Positions 52,440-60,852 of a stretch of DNA of 64,000 nt are shown in pieces. The notes beneath the pieces were generated by a model. That model worked only from the letters and a program-made list of their open reading frames with translations, searched no databases and was not told the origin of the DNA. Origin of the DNA: Clostridium_AT stratigraminis (GTDB lineage Bacteria; Bacillota; Clostridia; Clostridiales; Clostridiaceae); NCBI RefSeq assembly GCF_045310675.1, contig NZ_JBJHZZ010000002.1, positions 124,001-188,000 on the forward strand, given 5' to 3'. Each line of letters starts with the position of its first letter. The stretch's first letter is position 1. Both the position numbers and the translations under genes were made by a program.

Positions 52440-52964
52440 ATTAATAAAGATTTAAACTTAAATGAGGGTATAAGAGAAGTTGAAATTAGGCTTGTTGGTG
52501 AAGCAGGAGAAGAAAGTCAAATTATTAAAACAAAAGAAGCATTAAGGATGGCAATAGAGAGAGACTTGGATTTAGTCATGATTTCACCAAATGCTAAACC
52601 AGCAGTATGTAAAATTATGGATTATAATAAGTTCCTTTATGAGCAGGCTAAGAAACAAAAGGAAGCAAAAAAGAATCAAAAGGTTGTTGACCTTAAAGAA
52701 GTAAGGCTTAGTCCTACTATCGAGGAACATGATATAGATATTAAAGCTAATAATGCCAAGAAATTTCTTGCTGCAGAGGATAAAGTTAAGGTTTCCATTA
52801 GATTTAGAGGAAGACAACATAATAATACCAGCGTAGGTTATGAAATAATGGAACTATTTGCTTCTAAAATAGGTGAAGTAGGGGTTATTGAGAAGCCTGC
52901 AAAATTAGAAGGAAGCAATATGACTATGATTATGGCTCCTAATAAAAAGACCACAAATAAGTAA
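52440..52964 (+). CDS. infC: Translation initiation factor IF-3
   Basis: A 174-residue factor that keeps 30S subunits free and checks start codons. The N-domain reads NLNEGIREVEIRLVGEAGE, then LDLVMISPNAKPAVCKIMDYNKFLYEQ; the C-domain has KEVRLSPTIEEHDIDIKANNAKKFL and VSIRFRGRQ. The correct start is ATT at 52440, with TTGGAGGTG 8 nt upstream. Rare ATT starts are the hallmark of infC and give autoregulation by IF-3. No rpmI or rplT follows, unlike the usual infC-rpmI-rplT operon. Confidence 0.95.
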   Translation: MNKDLNLNEGIREVEIRLVGEAGEESQIIKTKEALRMAIERDLDLVMISPNAKPAVCKIMDYNKFLYEQAKKQKEAKKNQKVVDLKEVRLSPTIEEHDIDIKANNAKKFLAAEDKVKVSIRFRGRQHNNTSVGYEIMELFASKIGEVGVIEKPAKLEGSNMTMIMAPNKKTTNK

Positions 52965-52973
52965 AGTAATTAA

Positions 52974-53018
52974 GGTTTTAAACATCTAGCAAATAGGATG
53001 GTTAAAACTTTTTTTTTA
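52974..53018 (+). terminator. Rho-independent terminator after infC
   Basis: GTTTTAAACATC pairs with GATGGTTAAAAC (one mismatch) and is followed by a long T-run. It isolates infC from xylA. Confidence 0.88.
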
Positions 53019-53056
53019 CTTTTTTTGGACTTAAGCAGCAGATTAGGAAGTTATTA

Positions 53057-53131
53057 AAATACTTTTTAAAATTACTTGAAAAAGTATTTAAAAAAAAGTA
53101 AAATAATAGTAAACAAATGAAAATGATTACA
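53057..53131 (+). promoter_or_regulatory. xylA promoter with candidate XylR and CcpA sites
   Basis: The promoter is TTGAAA (53076-53081), 17 nt, TAAAAT (53099-53104). An inverted repeat AAATACTTTTT/AAAAAGTATTT (53057-53067 and 53079-53089) overlaps the -35 box and is a candidate operator for the ROK regulator downstream. TGAAAATGATTACA (53118-53131) differs from the CcpA cre consensus at one position and lies just after the expected start site. Confidence 0.5.
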
Positions 53132-53159
53132 AATAATAAATAAAAGGAGATGGGATATA

Positions 53160-54476
53160 ATGGGTGAATATTTTGAAAAGGTAACGAAAATCAAATTCGA
53201 AGGTGAGAAGTCAAAAAATCCTTTTGCCTTTAAGTATTACAATCCAGAGGAGGTTATCGACGGCAAACCTATGAAGGAGCATTTAAGATTTACTATGTCT
53301 TACTGGCATACCTTAACTGGAGAAGGGGCAGATCCCTTTGGCGTCGGTACCATGGAAAGACCTTGGAACGTTGAGAAAGATGCTATGACAAAAGCAAAAA
53401 TGAGAATGGAAGCAGCCTTTGAGTTTATGGATAAAATTGGGATAGATTATTTTGCATTTCATGATAGAGACATAGCACCAGAGGGTAAAAATCTTGCAGA
53501 GACCAACAAAAACCTTGATATAATGGTTAACTACTGTAAGGAGCTTATGGAAAAATATAACAAGAAACTTCTGTGGGGTACAGCAAATATGTTCACAAAT
53601 CCGAGATTTGTTCATGGTGCTGCTACTACCTGTAACGCTGATGTCTTTGCTTATGCTGGGGCTCAAGTAAAAAAGGCCTTGGAGGTAACTAAAGAACTAG
53701 GTGGAGAAAATTATGTATTTTGGGGAGGAAGAGAAGGCTATGAAACTCTGTTAAATACAGACTTAGAGCTTGAACAGAATAACTTGGCTAGATTTTTTCA
53801 CATGGCAGTAGATTATGCAAAAAAAATTGGATTTACAGGTCAATTTTTAATAGAGCCTAAGCCAATGGAACCAACAAAGCATCAGTACGACTTTGATGTT
53901 GCAGCAGTAATGGCCTTTTTAAAGAAATATGACCTTGAAAAATACTTTAAGGTTAACATAGAAGCGAACCATGCTACACTTGCAGGACATACCTTCCAGC
54001 ATGAAGTAGCTGTAGCTAGAGTTAATGGAATACTTGGAAGCCTTGATATAAATCAAGGAGACCCCAATTTAGGCTGGGACACTGATCAATTTCCTACAAA
54101 TATTTATGATGCCGCTATGCTTATGTATGAAGTTCTGAAAGCAGGAGGAATAGCTCCTGGTGGACTTAATTTTGATGCCAAGGTTAGGAGAGCTTCCTTT
54201 GAGATAGAAGATTTGTTCCTTGCTTATATTGCAGGTATGGATACTCTTGCTAAGGGATTAAAAGTTGCACATGGGTTGCTTGAAAGCAGGGAATTGGAGA
54301 ACTTTGTAGCAGATAGATATAAAAGCTTTACAGAGGGAATTGGAAAAGCTATAGTTGAAGGGAAGGTTGATTTTGAAGCATTAGAAACCTATGCATTAAA
54401 TAATACAAACATTATAAATAAATCAGGAAGACAAGAGATGCTTGAAGCAATAGTAAATCAGCATATCTTTAGCTAA
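53160..54476 (+). CDS. xylA: Xylose isomerase
   Basis: A 438-residue metal-dependent TIM-barrel enzyme converting D-xylose to D-xylulose. The catalytic histidine is in YFAFHDRDIAPEG, metal ligands include LIEPKPMEPTKHQYD, NIEANHATLAGHTFQHE and DINQGDPNLGWDTDQF, and the WGGREGYE motif is intact. The extended N-terminus and length fit the class II enzyme of Firmicutes. The ATG at 53160 follows AAAGGAGATGGG. First gene of xylA-xylR-xylB. Confidence 0.97.
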   Translation: MGEYFEKVTKIKFEGEKSKNPFAFKYYNPEEVIDGKPMKEHLRFTMSYWHTLTGEGADPFGVGTMERPWNVEKDAMTKAKMRMEAAFEFMDKIGIDYFAFHDRDIAPEGKNLAETNKNLDIMVNYCKELMEKYNKKLLWGTANMFTNPRFVHGAATTCNADVFAYAGAQVKKALEVTKELGGENYVFWGGREGYETLLNTDLELEQNNLARFFHMAVDYAKKIGFTGQFLIEPKPMEPTKHQYDFDVAAVMAFLKKYDLEKYFKVNIEANHATLAGHTFQHEVAVARVNGILGSLDINQGDPNLGWDTDQFPTNIYDAAMLMYEVLKAGGIAPGGLNFDAKVRRASFEIEDLFLAYIAGMDTLAKGLKVAHGLLESRELENFVADRYKSFTEGIGKAIVEGKVDFEALETYALNNTNIINKSGRQEMLEAIVNQHIFS

Positions 54477-54484
54477 TAAGTACA

Positions 54485-54512
54485 TTGCGCTGTAATTTAT
54501 TTTGCAGCGCAA
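54485..54512. repeat. Hairpin between xylA and the ROK regulator gene
   Basis: TTGCGCTG and CAGCGCAA arms with a 12-nt loop. No T-run follows, so it may be an mRNA processing or stability element. Confidence 0.5.
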
Positions 54513-54535
54513 ATTCCCTAGAAAGTGAGATAATT

Positions 54536-55678
54536 ATGGATCACAGTGAAATAAAAACTGTCAATAAGAAGAGTATACTAAAGCTTTTAGCTCAGGAAAG
54601 GGAACTTACAAAACTTGATATCTCCCGTAAACTAGACATTAGTGTTCCTACGGTAACTACAATTGTTGGAGAGCTTTTAGTGGAGAATTTAGTAGAAGAG
54701 GCAGGTATGGCTACTTCAACTGGAGGCAGGAAGCCAGTTATAATAAGGTTTTTACCTGAATCTAGATGCAGTATAGGAATAGATTTAGAGAAAAATTATA
54801 TAAGAGCTGTAATTACAGATTTGGACGGTAAAATTTTAGAAGATAATAAATTGTTTCTAAGGTCTATAAATGAGGTAAAGGTTCTTGAGGACATTAAGAA
54901 GTTAATCAATGGCCTATTAGATTCACGAGAAAATATAAAAGAGAAGGTTTTAGGCATTGGTATTTCACTGCCCGGAACAGTAAATGAAGAGGAATTAAAA
55001 TTAGAGCTTGCACCAAATTTTAGACTTAAGAATTTGTGTTTTAAGGAACTTTCTGACTGTTTTAATTTACCCGTTTTTCTTGAGAATGAGGCAAATGCAG
55101 GCGCCTTAGCTGAATCCAATTTAGGTATAGCAAAGAATTTAAATAATTTAATTTATGTTTCTATAACAGAAGGTATTGGCGGAGGTCTTATTATAAATGA
55201 AAGAATTTATAAGGGTAAAAGCAGAAGAGCTGGAGAAATAGGACATATGACCATTAATAAAGGAGGAAGACAGTGCAGCTGTGGGAAGAAGGGCTGTTTT
55301 GAAACCTATGCTTCTAATAGAGCTCTTATAAATGATTACAATGAATTAAGTGAAACAAAGGCATTAAGCATTAGAGAAATTATTGAAAAATACAAAGAAC
55401 ATGACAATATTGCAATTAAGGTTATGGATAGATATTTAGAAGATTTAGCAGAGGGTATTGGAAATCTAATTTTTATTTTTAATCCTAATTATATTGTTAT
55501 TGGTGGAGAAATAAGCAAGTATTCAAACATTTTTCAAGATAAACTTATGGAACTGATTTTTAAAAATAATGAATTTTATAAGGCTGGGGACGTAGAAATA
55601 TTATTTTCAAGTCTTGGAAAGGATTCGAATATATTAGGAGCAGCTTTGATACCTATTTTTCAGAGCTTTGGCTTTTAA
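54536..55678 (+). CDS. xylR: ROK family transcriptional regulator, probable XylR
   Basis: A 380-residue repressor. The N-terminal winged helix-turn-helix (about 8-62) reads NKKSILKLLAQERELTKLDISRKLDISVPTVTTIV. The sugar-binding ROK domain follows, with a Zn-binding CSCGKKGCFETYAS near residue 245 and glycine motifs SITEGIGGGLI and VIGGEIS. Its place between xylA and xylB indicates control by xylose. The ATG at 54536 follows GTGAG; an upstream in-frame TTG at 54485 lies inside a hairpin. Operator assignment is inference. Confidence 0.88.
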   Translation: MDHSEIKTVNKKSILKLLAQERELTKLDISRKLDISVPTVTTIVGELLVENLVEEAGMATSTGGRKPVIIRFLPESRCSIGIDLEKNYIRAVITDLDGKILEDNKLFLRSINEVKVLEDIKKLINGLLDSRENIKEKVLGIGISLPGTVNEEELKLELAPNFRLKNLCFKELSDCFNLPVFLENEANAGALAESNLGIAKNLNNLIYVSITEGIGGGLIINERIYKGKSRRAGEIGHMTINKGGRQCSCGKKGCFETYASNRALINDYNELSETKALSIREIIEKYKEHDNIAIKVMDRYLEDLAEGIGNLIFIFNPNYIVIGGEISKYSNIFQDKLMELIFKNNEFYKAGDVEILFSSLGKDSNILGAALIPIFQSFGF

Positions 55679-55713
55679 ATTAATTAATACAATATTGTGA
55701 GGGGGTTAAGAAA

Positions 55714-57201
55714 TTGAATTATTTAGGTATAGATTTAGGCACTTCCTCGGTTAAGATTATTATCATGGATGAGCAAGGTAAGGTTAATTGCAGCCTATCC
55801 AAGGATTATCCTGTTTATTATCCTCAGATAGGCTATGCAGAGCAGAATCCAAAGGATTGGTGGGATGCCACAAGAGATGGAATTAAAGAACTTATTGAAA
55901 TAAATCATATAGATAATAAAACTATAAAAGCTATAGGTTTTAGTGGGCAAATGCATGGATTAGTTGCGCTGGATGAAAAGGATGAGGTGCTCTTTCCAGC
56001 AATTTTGTGGTGTGATCAAAGAACTGAAAATGAATGTAATTATATTACAGAACTTGTAGGCAGTAAAAAGCTATCAAAATATACTGGAAACAAGGCTTTG
56101 ACAGGTTTTACAGCACCTAAGATTCTGTGGGTTAAAAAACACAATCCAGAAATTTATAATAAAATAAGGCATATACTTCTGCCTAAGGATTATATTAGAT
56201 TTAAGCTTACTGGAGAGTATGCTACAGATGTTTCTGATGCTTCCGGTACACTTTTATTTGATGTGGAAAATAGATGCTGGTCAAAGGAAATGCTTAATAT
56301 ACTTGATATTTCAGAAGAGGTAATGCCAAAGTGTTTTGAGTCCTTTGAAGTTACAGGTACAATTAATAAAGCAGCAGCAGACACTACAGGATTACTCAAG
56401 GGAACTCTTGTAGCTGGCGGCGGCGGAGACCAAGCAGCTGGTGCAGTAGGAACTGGTACTGTAGAAACCGGCATTATTTCTGTGGCCATGGGTACCTCTG
56501 GAGTTATTTTTGCATCTCAAAAGGAATATAAGGTAGAAGATGAAAATAGGCTTCATTCCTTCTGCCATGCTAATAATGAATGGCATGTAATGGGTGTTAT
56601 GCTTTCGGCTGCTTCCTGCTTAAAATGGTGGGTAGAGGAAATAAATAAAGATACCTCAAAGTCCTTTGAGGAAATTTTAGAGGAAGCTGAAAAGATACCT
56701 GCTGGCAGTGATGGCTTAATATTTTTACCTTATTTAATGGGTGAAAGAACCCCATATAGTGATGCAAATGCTAAGGGCTGTTTTATAGGACTTAGTATTA
56801 CACACTCTAGAGCTCATATGACAAGAGCTATTTTAGAAGGTGTTGCCTTTGGACTTAAGGATTCCTTAGAGCTCGTTAAGGCATTAAATATTCCTATTAA
56901 TGAAGTTAGAGTATGCGGCGGCGGTGCAAAGAGCAAGCTTTGGAGACAAATCCTTGCAGATGTATTCGAGACAAGAATAGATATGATAAATTCTGTGGAT
57001 GGACCATCCTATGGTGCTGCCATACTTGCTTCTGTGGCAGGAGGAAGCTTTAATTCAGTAAATGAGGCCTGCTGCACACTTATAAAGGTTACAGAAAGTG
57101 TAAGCCCTAACCTTAATAACTTTTTAGAATATGAAAGACTGTACAAGATATACAGCAGTTTATATGGAATTTTCAAGGATACCTTTAAAAAATTAGTTTA
57201 G
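55714..57201 (+). CDS. xylB: Xylulokinase
   Basis: A 495-residue FGGY-family kinase phosphorylating D-xylulose to enter the pentose phosphate pathway. It begins with the phosphate motif GIDLGTSSVK, then SGQMHGLVALD with the catalytic Asp of WCDQRTENE nearby. DASGTLLFD, GGGGDQAAGAVGTG, and the C-terminal VCGGGAKSKLWRQILADVF are typical. It starts with TTG at 55714 after GAGGGGGT. Confidence 0.97.
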   Translation: MNYLGIDLGTSSVKIIIMDEQGKVNCSLSKDYPVYYPQIGYAEQNPKDWWDATRDGIKELIEINHIDNKTIKAIGFSGQMHGLVALDEKDEVLFPAILWCDQRTENECNYITELVGSKKLSKYTGNKALTGFTAPKILWVKKHNPEIYNKIRHILLPKDYIRFKLTGEYATDVSDASGTLLFDVENRCWSKEMLNILDISEEVMPKCFESFEVTGTINKAAADTTGLLKGTLVAGGGGDQAAGAVGTGTVETGIISVAMGTSGVIFASQKEYKVEDENRLHSFCHANNEWHVMGVMLSAASCLKWWVEEINKDTSKSFEEILEEAEKIPAGSDGLIFLPYLMGERTPYSDANAKGCFIGLSITHSRAHMTRAILEGVAFGLKDSLELVKALNIPINEVRVCGGGAKSKLWRQILADVFETRIDMINSVDGPSYGAAILASVAGGSFNSVNEACCTLIKVTESVSPNLNNFLEYERLYKIYSSLYGIFKDTFKKLV

Positions 57202-57403
57202 ACAAAGAACGCAGAAGTAAAATCTTATTTGCATAGTTAAATTTTATTGTTTTATTATAGGATGTCAATTAGAAAAAGTATAATTAAATTAAGACCTTTA
57301 CTTTTCTATTTTAAAAATTTTAAATACTTTTCTGGAATTAAGATTTGTATAAAAGTATAATATTTAATAATAAAGTAAACTTAAAAAGAAACGAGGGGTT
57401 AAA

Positions 57404-58453
57404 TTGAGTATTGAAAAAAAATATTTTGGCAGCACGCCAGATAGAACTAATATATATTCCTTTACCTTGACTAACTCAAAGGGAACAGCAGTTGAAATTA
57501 TTAATTTTGGTGGCATAGTTCGTTCACTTAAGCTGCAAAATGACAAGGGCAGCTTCGATGATGTAGTTCTTGGGTTTGATAAATTAGAAGACTACAAGAA
57601 GGAAGGTCCATATTTTGGAGCCATTATTGGAAGGTACGCTAATAGAATTGCAAAGGGAAGCTTTAACCTTAATGGAATTGAATATAAATTAGAAATAAAT
57701 AATGGACCAAATCATCTACACGGAGGCTTAAAAGGCTTTGATAAGGTAATATGGGAACCTAGAATCCTTGAAACTGGAGGCTTAGAACTAAGTTATATCA
57801 GTAAGGATATGGAAGAGAGCTATCCTGGGAATCTAGAGGTTAAGGTAACATATACTCTGACTGAGGATAATTCACTTAAAATAGATTATTTTGCACTTTC
57901 TGATAAAGATACTATTGTAAATCTTACAAATCATTCTTATTTCAATTTATCAGGTCATGCTTCTGGCAATATTTTAAACCATAAAGTTTATATAAATGCT
58001 GATAAATTTACAGCTGCAGATAAAGATTCCATCCCTACTGGTGAACTTAGAGAAGTAGAAGGTACGCCAATGGATTTCACTAAACTAAAAAAAGTTGGTG
58101 ATGAAATAAGAAGTAGCTATGAGCAAATTGCCTTTGCAAAGGGGTATGATCATAACTTTGTTATTAACAGGGAGGATGAAAGGTTAGTAAAGGCTTGTGA
58201 GGTGGTGGACGATAACAGTGGAAGGAGTATGGAAGTATACACTACCATGCCAGGAGTCCAATTTTATACAGGTAACTTTATAGAAGAGGGTGTAGAGGGT
58301 CTTGGAAAAGATGAAGCGAGGTATTCAGATTACAGCGGCTTATGCCTAGAAACTCAATTTTTCCCTAATTCCATAAATATAAAGCATTTCCCTTCACCAA
58401 TACTTAGGGCAAAGGAAGAATATAGACACACTACCATCTATAAGTTTAGATAA
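57404..58453 (+). CDS. galM: Aldose 1-epimerase (mutarotase)
   Basis: A 349-residue beta-sandwich enzyme interconverting alpha and beta anomers of hexoses, and often pentoses. Active-site residues are His in NGPNHLHGGLKGFDK, the His of GYDHNFVIN and the catalytic Glu in LCLETQFFPNS. It starts with TTG at 57404 following CGAGGGG. A possible -10 TATAAT is at 57356-57361, so it may be transcribed apart from xylB, 202 nt upstream. It could serve both the xylose and galactose pathways of this window. Confidence 0.95.
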   Translation: MSIEKKYFGSTPDRTNIYSFTLTNSKGTAVEIINFGGIVRSLKLQNDKGSFDDVVLGFDKLEDYKKEGPYFGAIIGRYANRIAKGSFNLNGIEYKLEINNGPNHLHGGLKGFDKVIWEPRILETGGLELSYISKDMEESYPGNLEVKVTYTLTEDNSLKIDYFALSDKDTIVNLTNHSYFNLSGHASGNILNHKVYINADKFTAADKDSIPTGELREVEGTPMDFTKLKKVGDEIRSSYEQIAFAKGYDHNFVINREDERLVKACEVVDDNSGRSMEVYTTMPGVQFYTGNFIEEGVEGLGKDEARYSDYSGLCLETQFFPNSINIKHFPSPILRAKEEYRHTTIYKFR

Positions 58454-58478
58454 TGTGGCACGGGAACAATGTCATCAA
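58454..58478. repeat. Partial GTGGCA repeat after galM
   Basis: TGTGGCACGGGAACAATG starts at the galM stop codon and resembles the left part of the repeats at 41949 and 61839; the right arm has decayed. Confidence 0.45.
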
Positions 58479-58497
58479 GCAAAATAAATTGACTTTT

Positions 58498-58565
58498 TAA
58501 AAATGCCCCAATAATCATTTTAATACCTTTTTACGGTATATCTTATGATTATTGAGGCATTTTTG
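58498..58565 (+). terminator. Rho-independent terminator after galM
   Basis: A long stem, AAAAATGCC plus CAATAATCAT with complements, and a nested AATACC/GGTAT hairpin, ends in TTTTTG. Confidence 0.88.
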
Positions 58566-58722
58566 TATTAAAATAAGAAGAAAAAGAATAAATATTTCAA
58601 CAATAGTTATTAAAAATAATGTATAATAAAGTTGTTTGATAATTTAAAATTGTAGAAATAAGGACTAAATTTGCGACATTTTGGTGAAGAATTATGTTCT
58701 GGATAGAGGAGTTAGACTTAAA

Positions 58723-59685
58723 ATGAAATATATAGAGAATAAAGATAAGGATGTTTATTTCAATCTTGCTCTTGAGGAATATGTGTTTAATAACTTTAAA
58801 GAAGATAGTTATTTACTTCTTTGGAGAAATGATAACAGTATAGTTTTAGGAAAGCATCAGAATATCTTTGAGGAGATCAACACACTGACAGCTGAAAAAA
58901 TGGGAGTAAGAGTGGCAAGAAGGAATACCGGAGGCGGCACAGTTTTTCATGATACTGGGAACCTGAATTACTCCTTTATAACTCACCATGGACTAGATCC
59001 ATCTATAGAATATGATAAGTTTTTAAATCCAGTTATTTCAGCTTTGAGGTCACTTGGAATTCCAGCTGAAAAAAGAAGGGATTGTGATATTGCCATAGAG
59101 GGGAAAAAAATATCAGGAAGTGCTGAGGCTATAAAAGGGGGTAGGATACTTCATCATGGGACCTTGCTTTTTAACAGTGATTTATCTAAACTTAATGAAA
59201 TTTTAAAGCCCTCAGAGGGAAAAATAATTTCAAAGGCTGTTAAATCAGTAAAAAGTCCAGTTACAAATATAAAGACCTTTATGAAGGACCAGAACATGAC
59301 TATAGAGGAATTTGAAGAACATTTACTTAAAGCCTTATTTCCAGAGGGCATTGAGAAAATTAATCTAACAGATGAGGAACTTGTAGAAATAAGAGAACTG
59401 GCAGAAAATAAATATGCTCTTTGGAATTGGAATTACGGAAATTCACCTAAGTTTATCTATGAGAAAGAGTCGAGGCTTTTAGATAAGGACATCTATGTAA
59501 AATTAAAGGTAGAAAAGGGAACTATTATAGACTCAGAGATTTCGGTAAACAAAATATCTAATGCAAATATTAGGGAGGCTCTGCAGGGTGCTTGCTATAA
59601 TTATCAGGAGCTATTAAAGAGATTTAAGGCTATTAAAAGTATTGAAAATATAAATAAAGAAGAATTAGCACTATGCTTTTTTTAA
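58723..59685 (+). CDS. lplA: Lipoate--protein ligase (first copy)
   Basis: A 320-residue enzyme that activates lipoate with ATP and attaches it to a lysine of a lipoyl domain. The lipoyl-AMP loop is RRNTGGGTVFHDTGNLNYSF, the binding Lys lies in GKKISGSAEAIKGGRILHHGTLLF, and VKSVKSPVTNIKTF follows. The C-terminal accessory domain (about 240-320) is present. I chose the ATG at 58723, preceded by AGAGGAG; an in-frame upstream start at 58681 has no such site. The lipoyl-domain gene follows after 19 nt. Confidence 0.93.
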   Translation: MKYIENKDKDVYFNLALEEYVFNNFKEDSYLLLWRNDNSIVLGKHQNIFEEINTLTAEKMGVRVARRNTGGGTVFHDTGNLNYSFITHHGLDPSIEYDKFLNPVISALRSLGIPAEKRRDCDIAIEGKKISGSAEAIKGGRILHHGTLLFNSDLSKLNEILKPSEGKIISKAVKSVKSPVTNIKTFMKDQNMTIEEFEEHLLKALFPEGIEKINLTDEELVEIRELAENKYALWNWNYGNSPKFIYEKESRLLDKDIYVKLKVEKGTIIDSEISVNKISNANIREALQGACYNYQELLKRFKAIKSIENINKEELALCFF

Positions 59686-59704
59686 ATTTAAGGAGGTATA
59701 CATT

Positions 59705-59941
59705 ATGAAAAAGGAAATTAAAATGCCAAAGTTGAGTGAAAATATGGAAAAGGGAGTTCTTGCAGGCTGGAATATTAAGATAGGAGATGTGGTGAAAAAA
59801 GGGGACATACTTTTTGAAGTTGAAACAGATAAGGTTGTAAGCGAAATTGAATCCCTGGAAGAGGGGATTTTAAAGGAGGCTTTCTTTGAAGAGGGCGACG
59901 AGGTTAGAGTAGGAGAAACAATTGCAGTAATTGAAGGTTAA
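59705..59941 (+). CDS. Free-standing lipoyl-domain protein
   Basis: A 78-residue protein that is a single biotinyl/lipoyl domain and nothing else. The flattened beta-barrel runs from IKMPKLSENMEKGVLAGW to the end, and Lys43 in VETDKVVSE is the predicted attachment site. The LSENM and ETDK context is that of E2 subunits of 2-oxoacid or acetoin dehydrogenases, not GcvH (about 125 residues) or biotin carriers (AMKM). It has a complete start (AAGGAGG then ATG) and stop. It sits between two enzymes of lipoate metabolism, which strongly suggests it is the lipoylated carrier served by them. Confidence 0.88.
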   Translation: MKKEIKMPKLSENMEKGVLAGWNIKIGDVVKKGDILFEVETDKVVSEIESLEEGILKEAFFEEGDEVRVGETIAVIEG

Positions 59942-59991
59942 AAGACAAAAGGTTAGCTATTAAATGTTTCGGACTAATAAGGGGGAAGACT

Positions 59992-60852
59992 ATGGATAAG
60001 AAGCCTAGCTGGCTTAAGGTGAATTATAATAAGGAAGCTGTGGAAGAGATAAGCAGCCTAATGGCAAATCTTAAATTAAATACTGTGTGTAAGGAAGCAA
60101 ATTGTCCTAATCTTGGGGAGTGTTATAAAAAGCGAACTGCAACCTTTATGATTTTAGGCAGTGTTTGTACCAGACATTGCAGATTTTGCAATGTGACAAA
60201 GGGCTGTACTCAAGAGGTGGACCCTATGGAGCCAAAGCATCTTGCAGAAGCCGTAAAGGAGCTTAAGTTAAAGCATGTTGTTATTACAAGTGTAACAAGA
60301 GATGATCTTACAGATGGCGGAGCTGAGCATTTTGCTAAAACTATAAATGAGGTTAGAAAATTAAATCCTGAAACAACTATTGAAGTACTTATTCCTGATC
60401 TTAAGGGAGAAGCTAAAAATCTGGATATTATAATAAAGGCAAATCCAGAAGTTATAAATCATAATATCGAAACAGTAAAATCCTTATATAGAAAGGTTCG
60501 CCCTGAGGCAGATTATGAAAGGTCTCTAAAGGTTATCAGCTATATAAAGAGCAAGGCACCTAACATCTTTACCAAAACCGGTATTATGGTTGGCCTTGGA
60601 GAAACAGATGAAGAAATCTATGAATTAATGGATGACAGTTTAGGGGCAGGCTGTGATATTTTCACAATTGGCCAGTATCTGCAGCCCTCAAAGAATCATA
60701 TTGAAATGAAAGAATATGTTACACCGGAAAAGTTTGAAGAGTACAGAAGAGTAGGAATGGGAAAAGGCTTTAAATATATAGCAAGCAGCCCTCTTGTAAG
60801 AAGCTCCTATAGGGCAGAAGAGGCATTAAATTATGGAGGAGAGAGAAAATGA
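59992..60852 (+). CDS. lipA: Lipoyl synthase
   Basis: A 286-residue radical-SAM enzyme inserting two sulfurs into octanoyl chains on lipoyl domains. The auxiliary cluster motif is C33-x4-C38-x5-C44 (CKEANCPNLGEC). The radical-SAM cluster is C59-x3-C63-x2-C66 (CTRHCRFC). The conserved C-terminal RSSYRAEE gives the auxiliary-cluster serine. The ATG at 59992 follows GGGGGAAG. It overlaps the next gene by 4 nt (ATGA). Confidence 0.97.
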   Translation: MDKKPSWLKVNYNKEAVEEISSLMANLKLNTVCKEANCPNLGECYKKRTATFMILGSVCTRHCRFCNVTKGCTQEVDPMEPKHLAEAVKELKLKHVVITSVTRDDLTDGGAEHFAKTINEVRKLNPETTIEVLIPDLKGEAKNLDIIIKANPEVINHNIETVKSLYRKVRPEADYERSLKVISYIKSKAPNIFTKTGIMVGLGETDEEIYELMDDSLGAGCDIFTIGQYLQPSKNHIEMKEYVTPEKFEEYRRVGMGKGFKYIASSPLVRSSYRAEEALNYGGERK

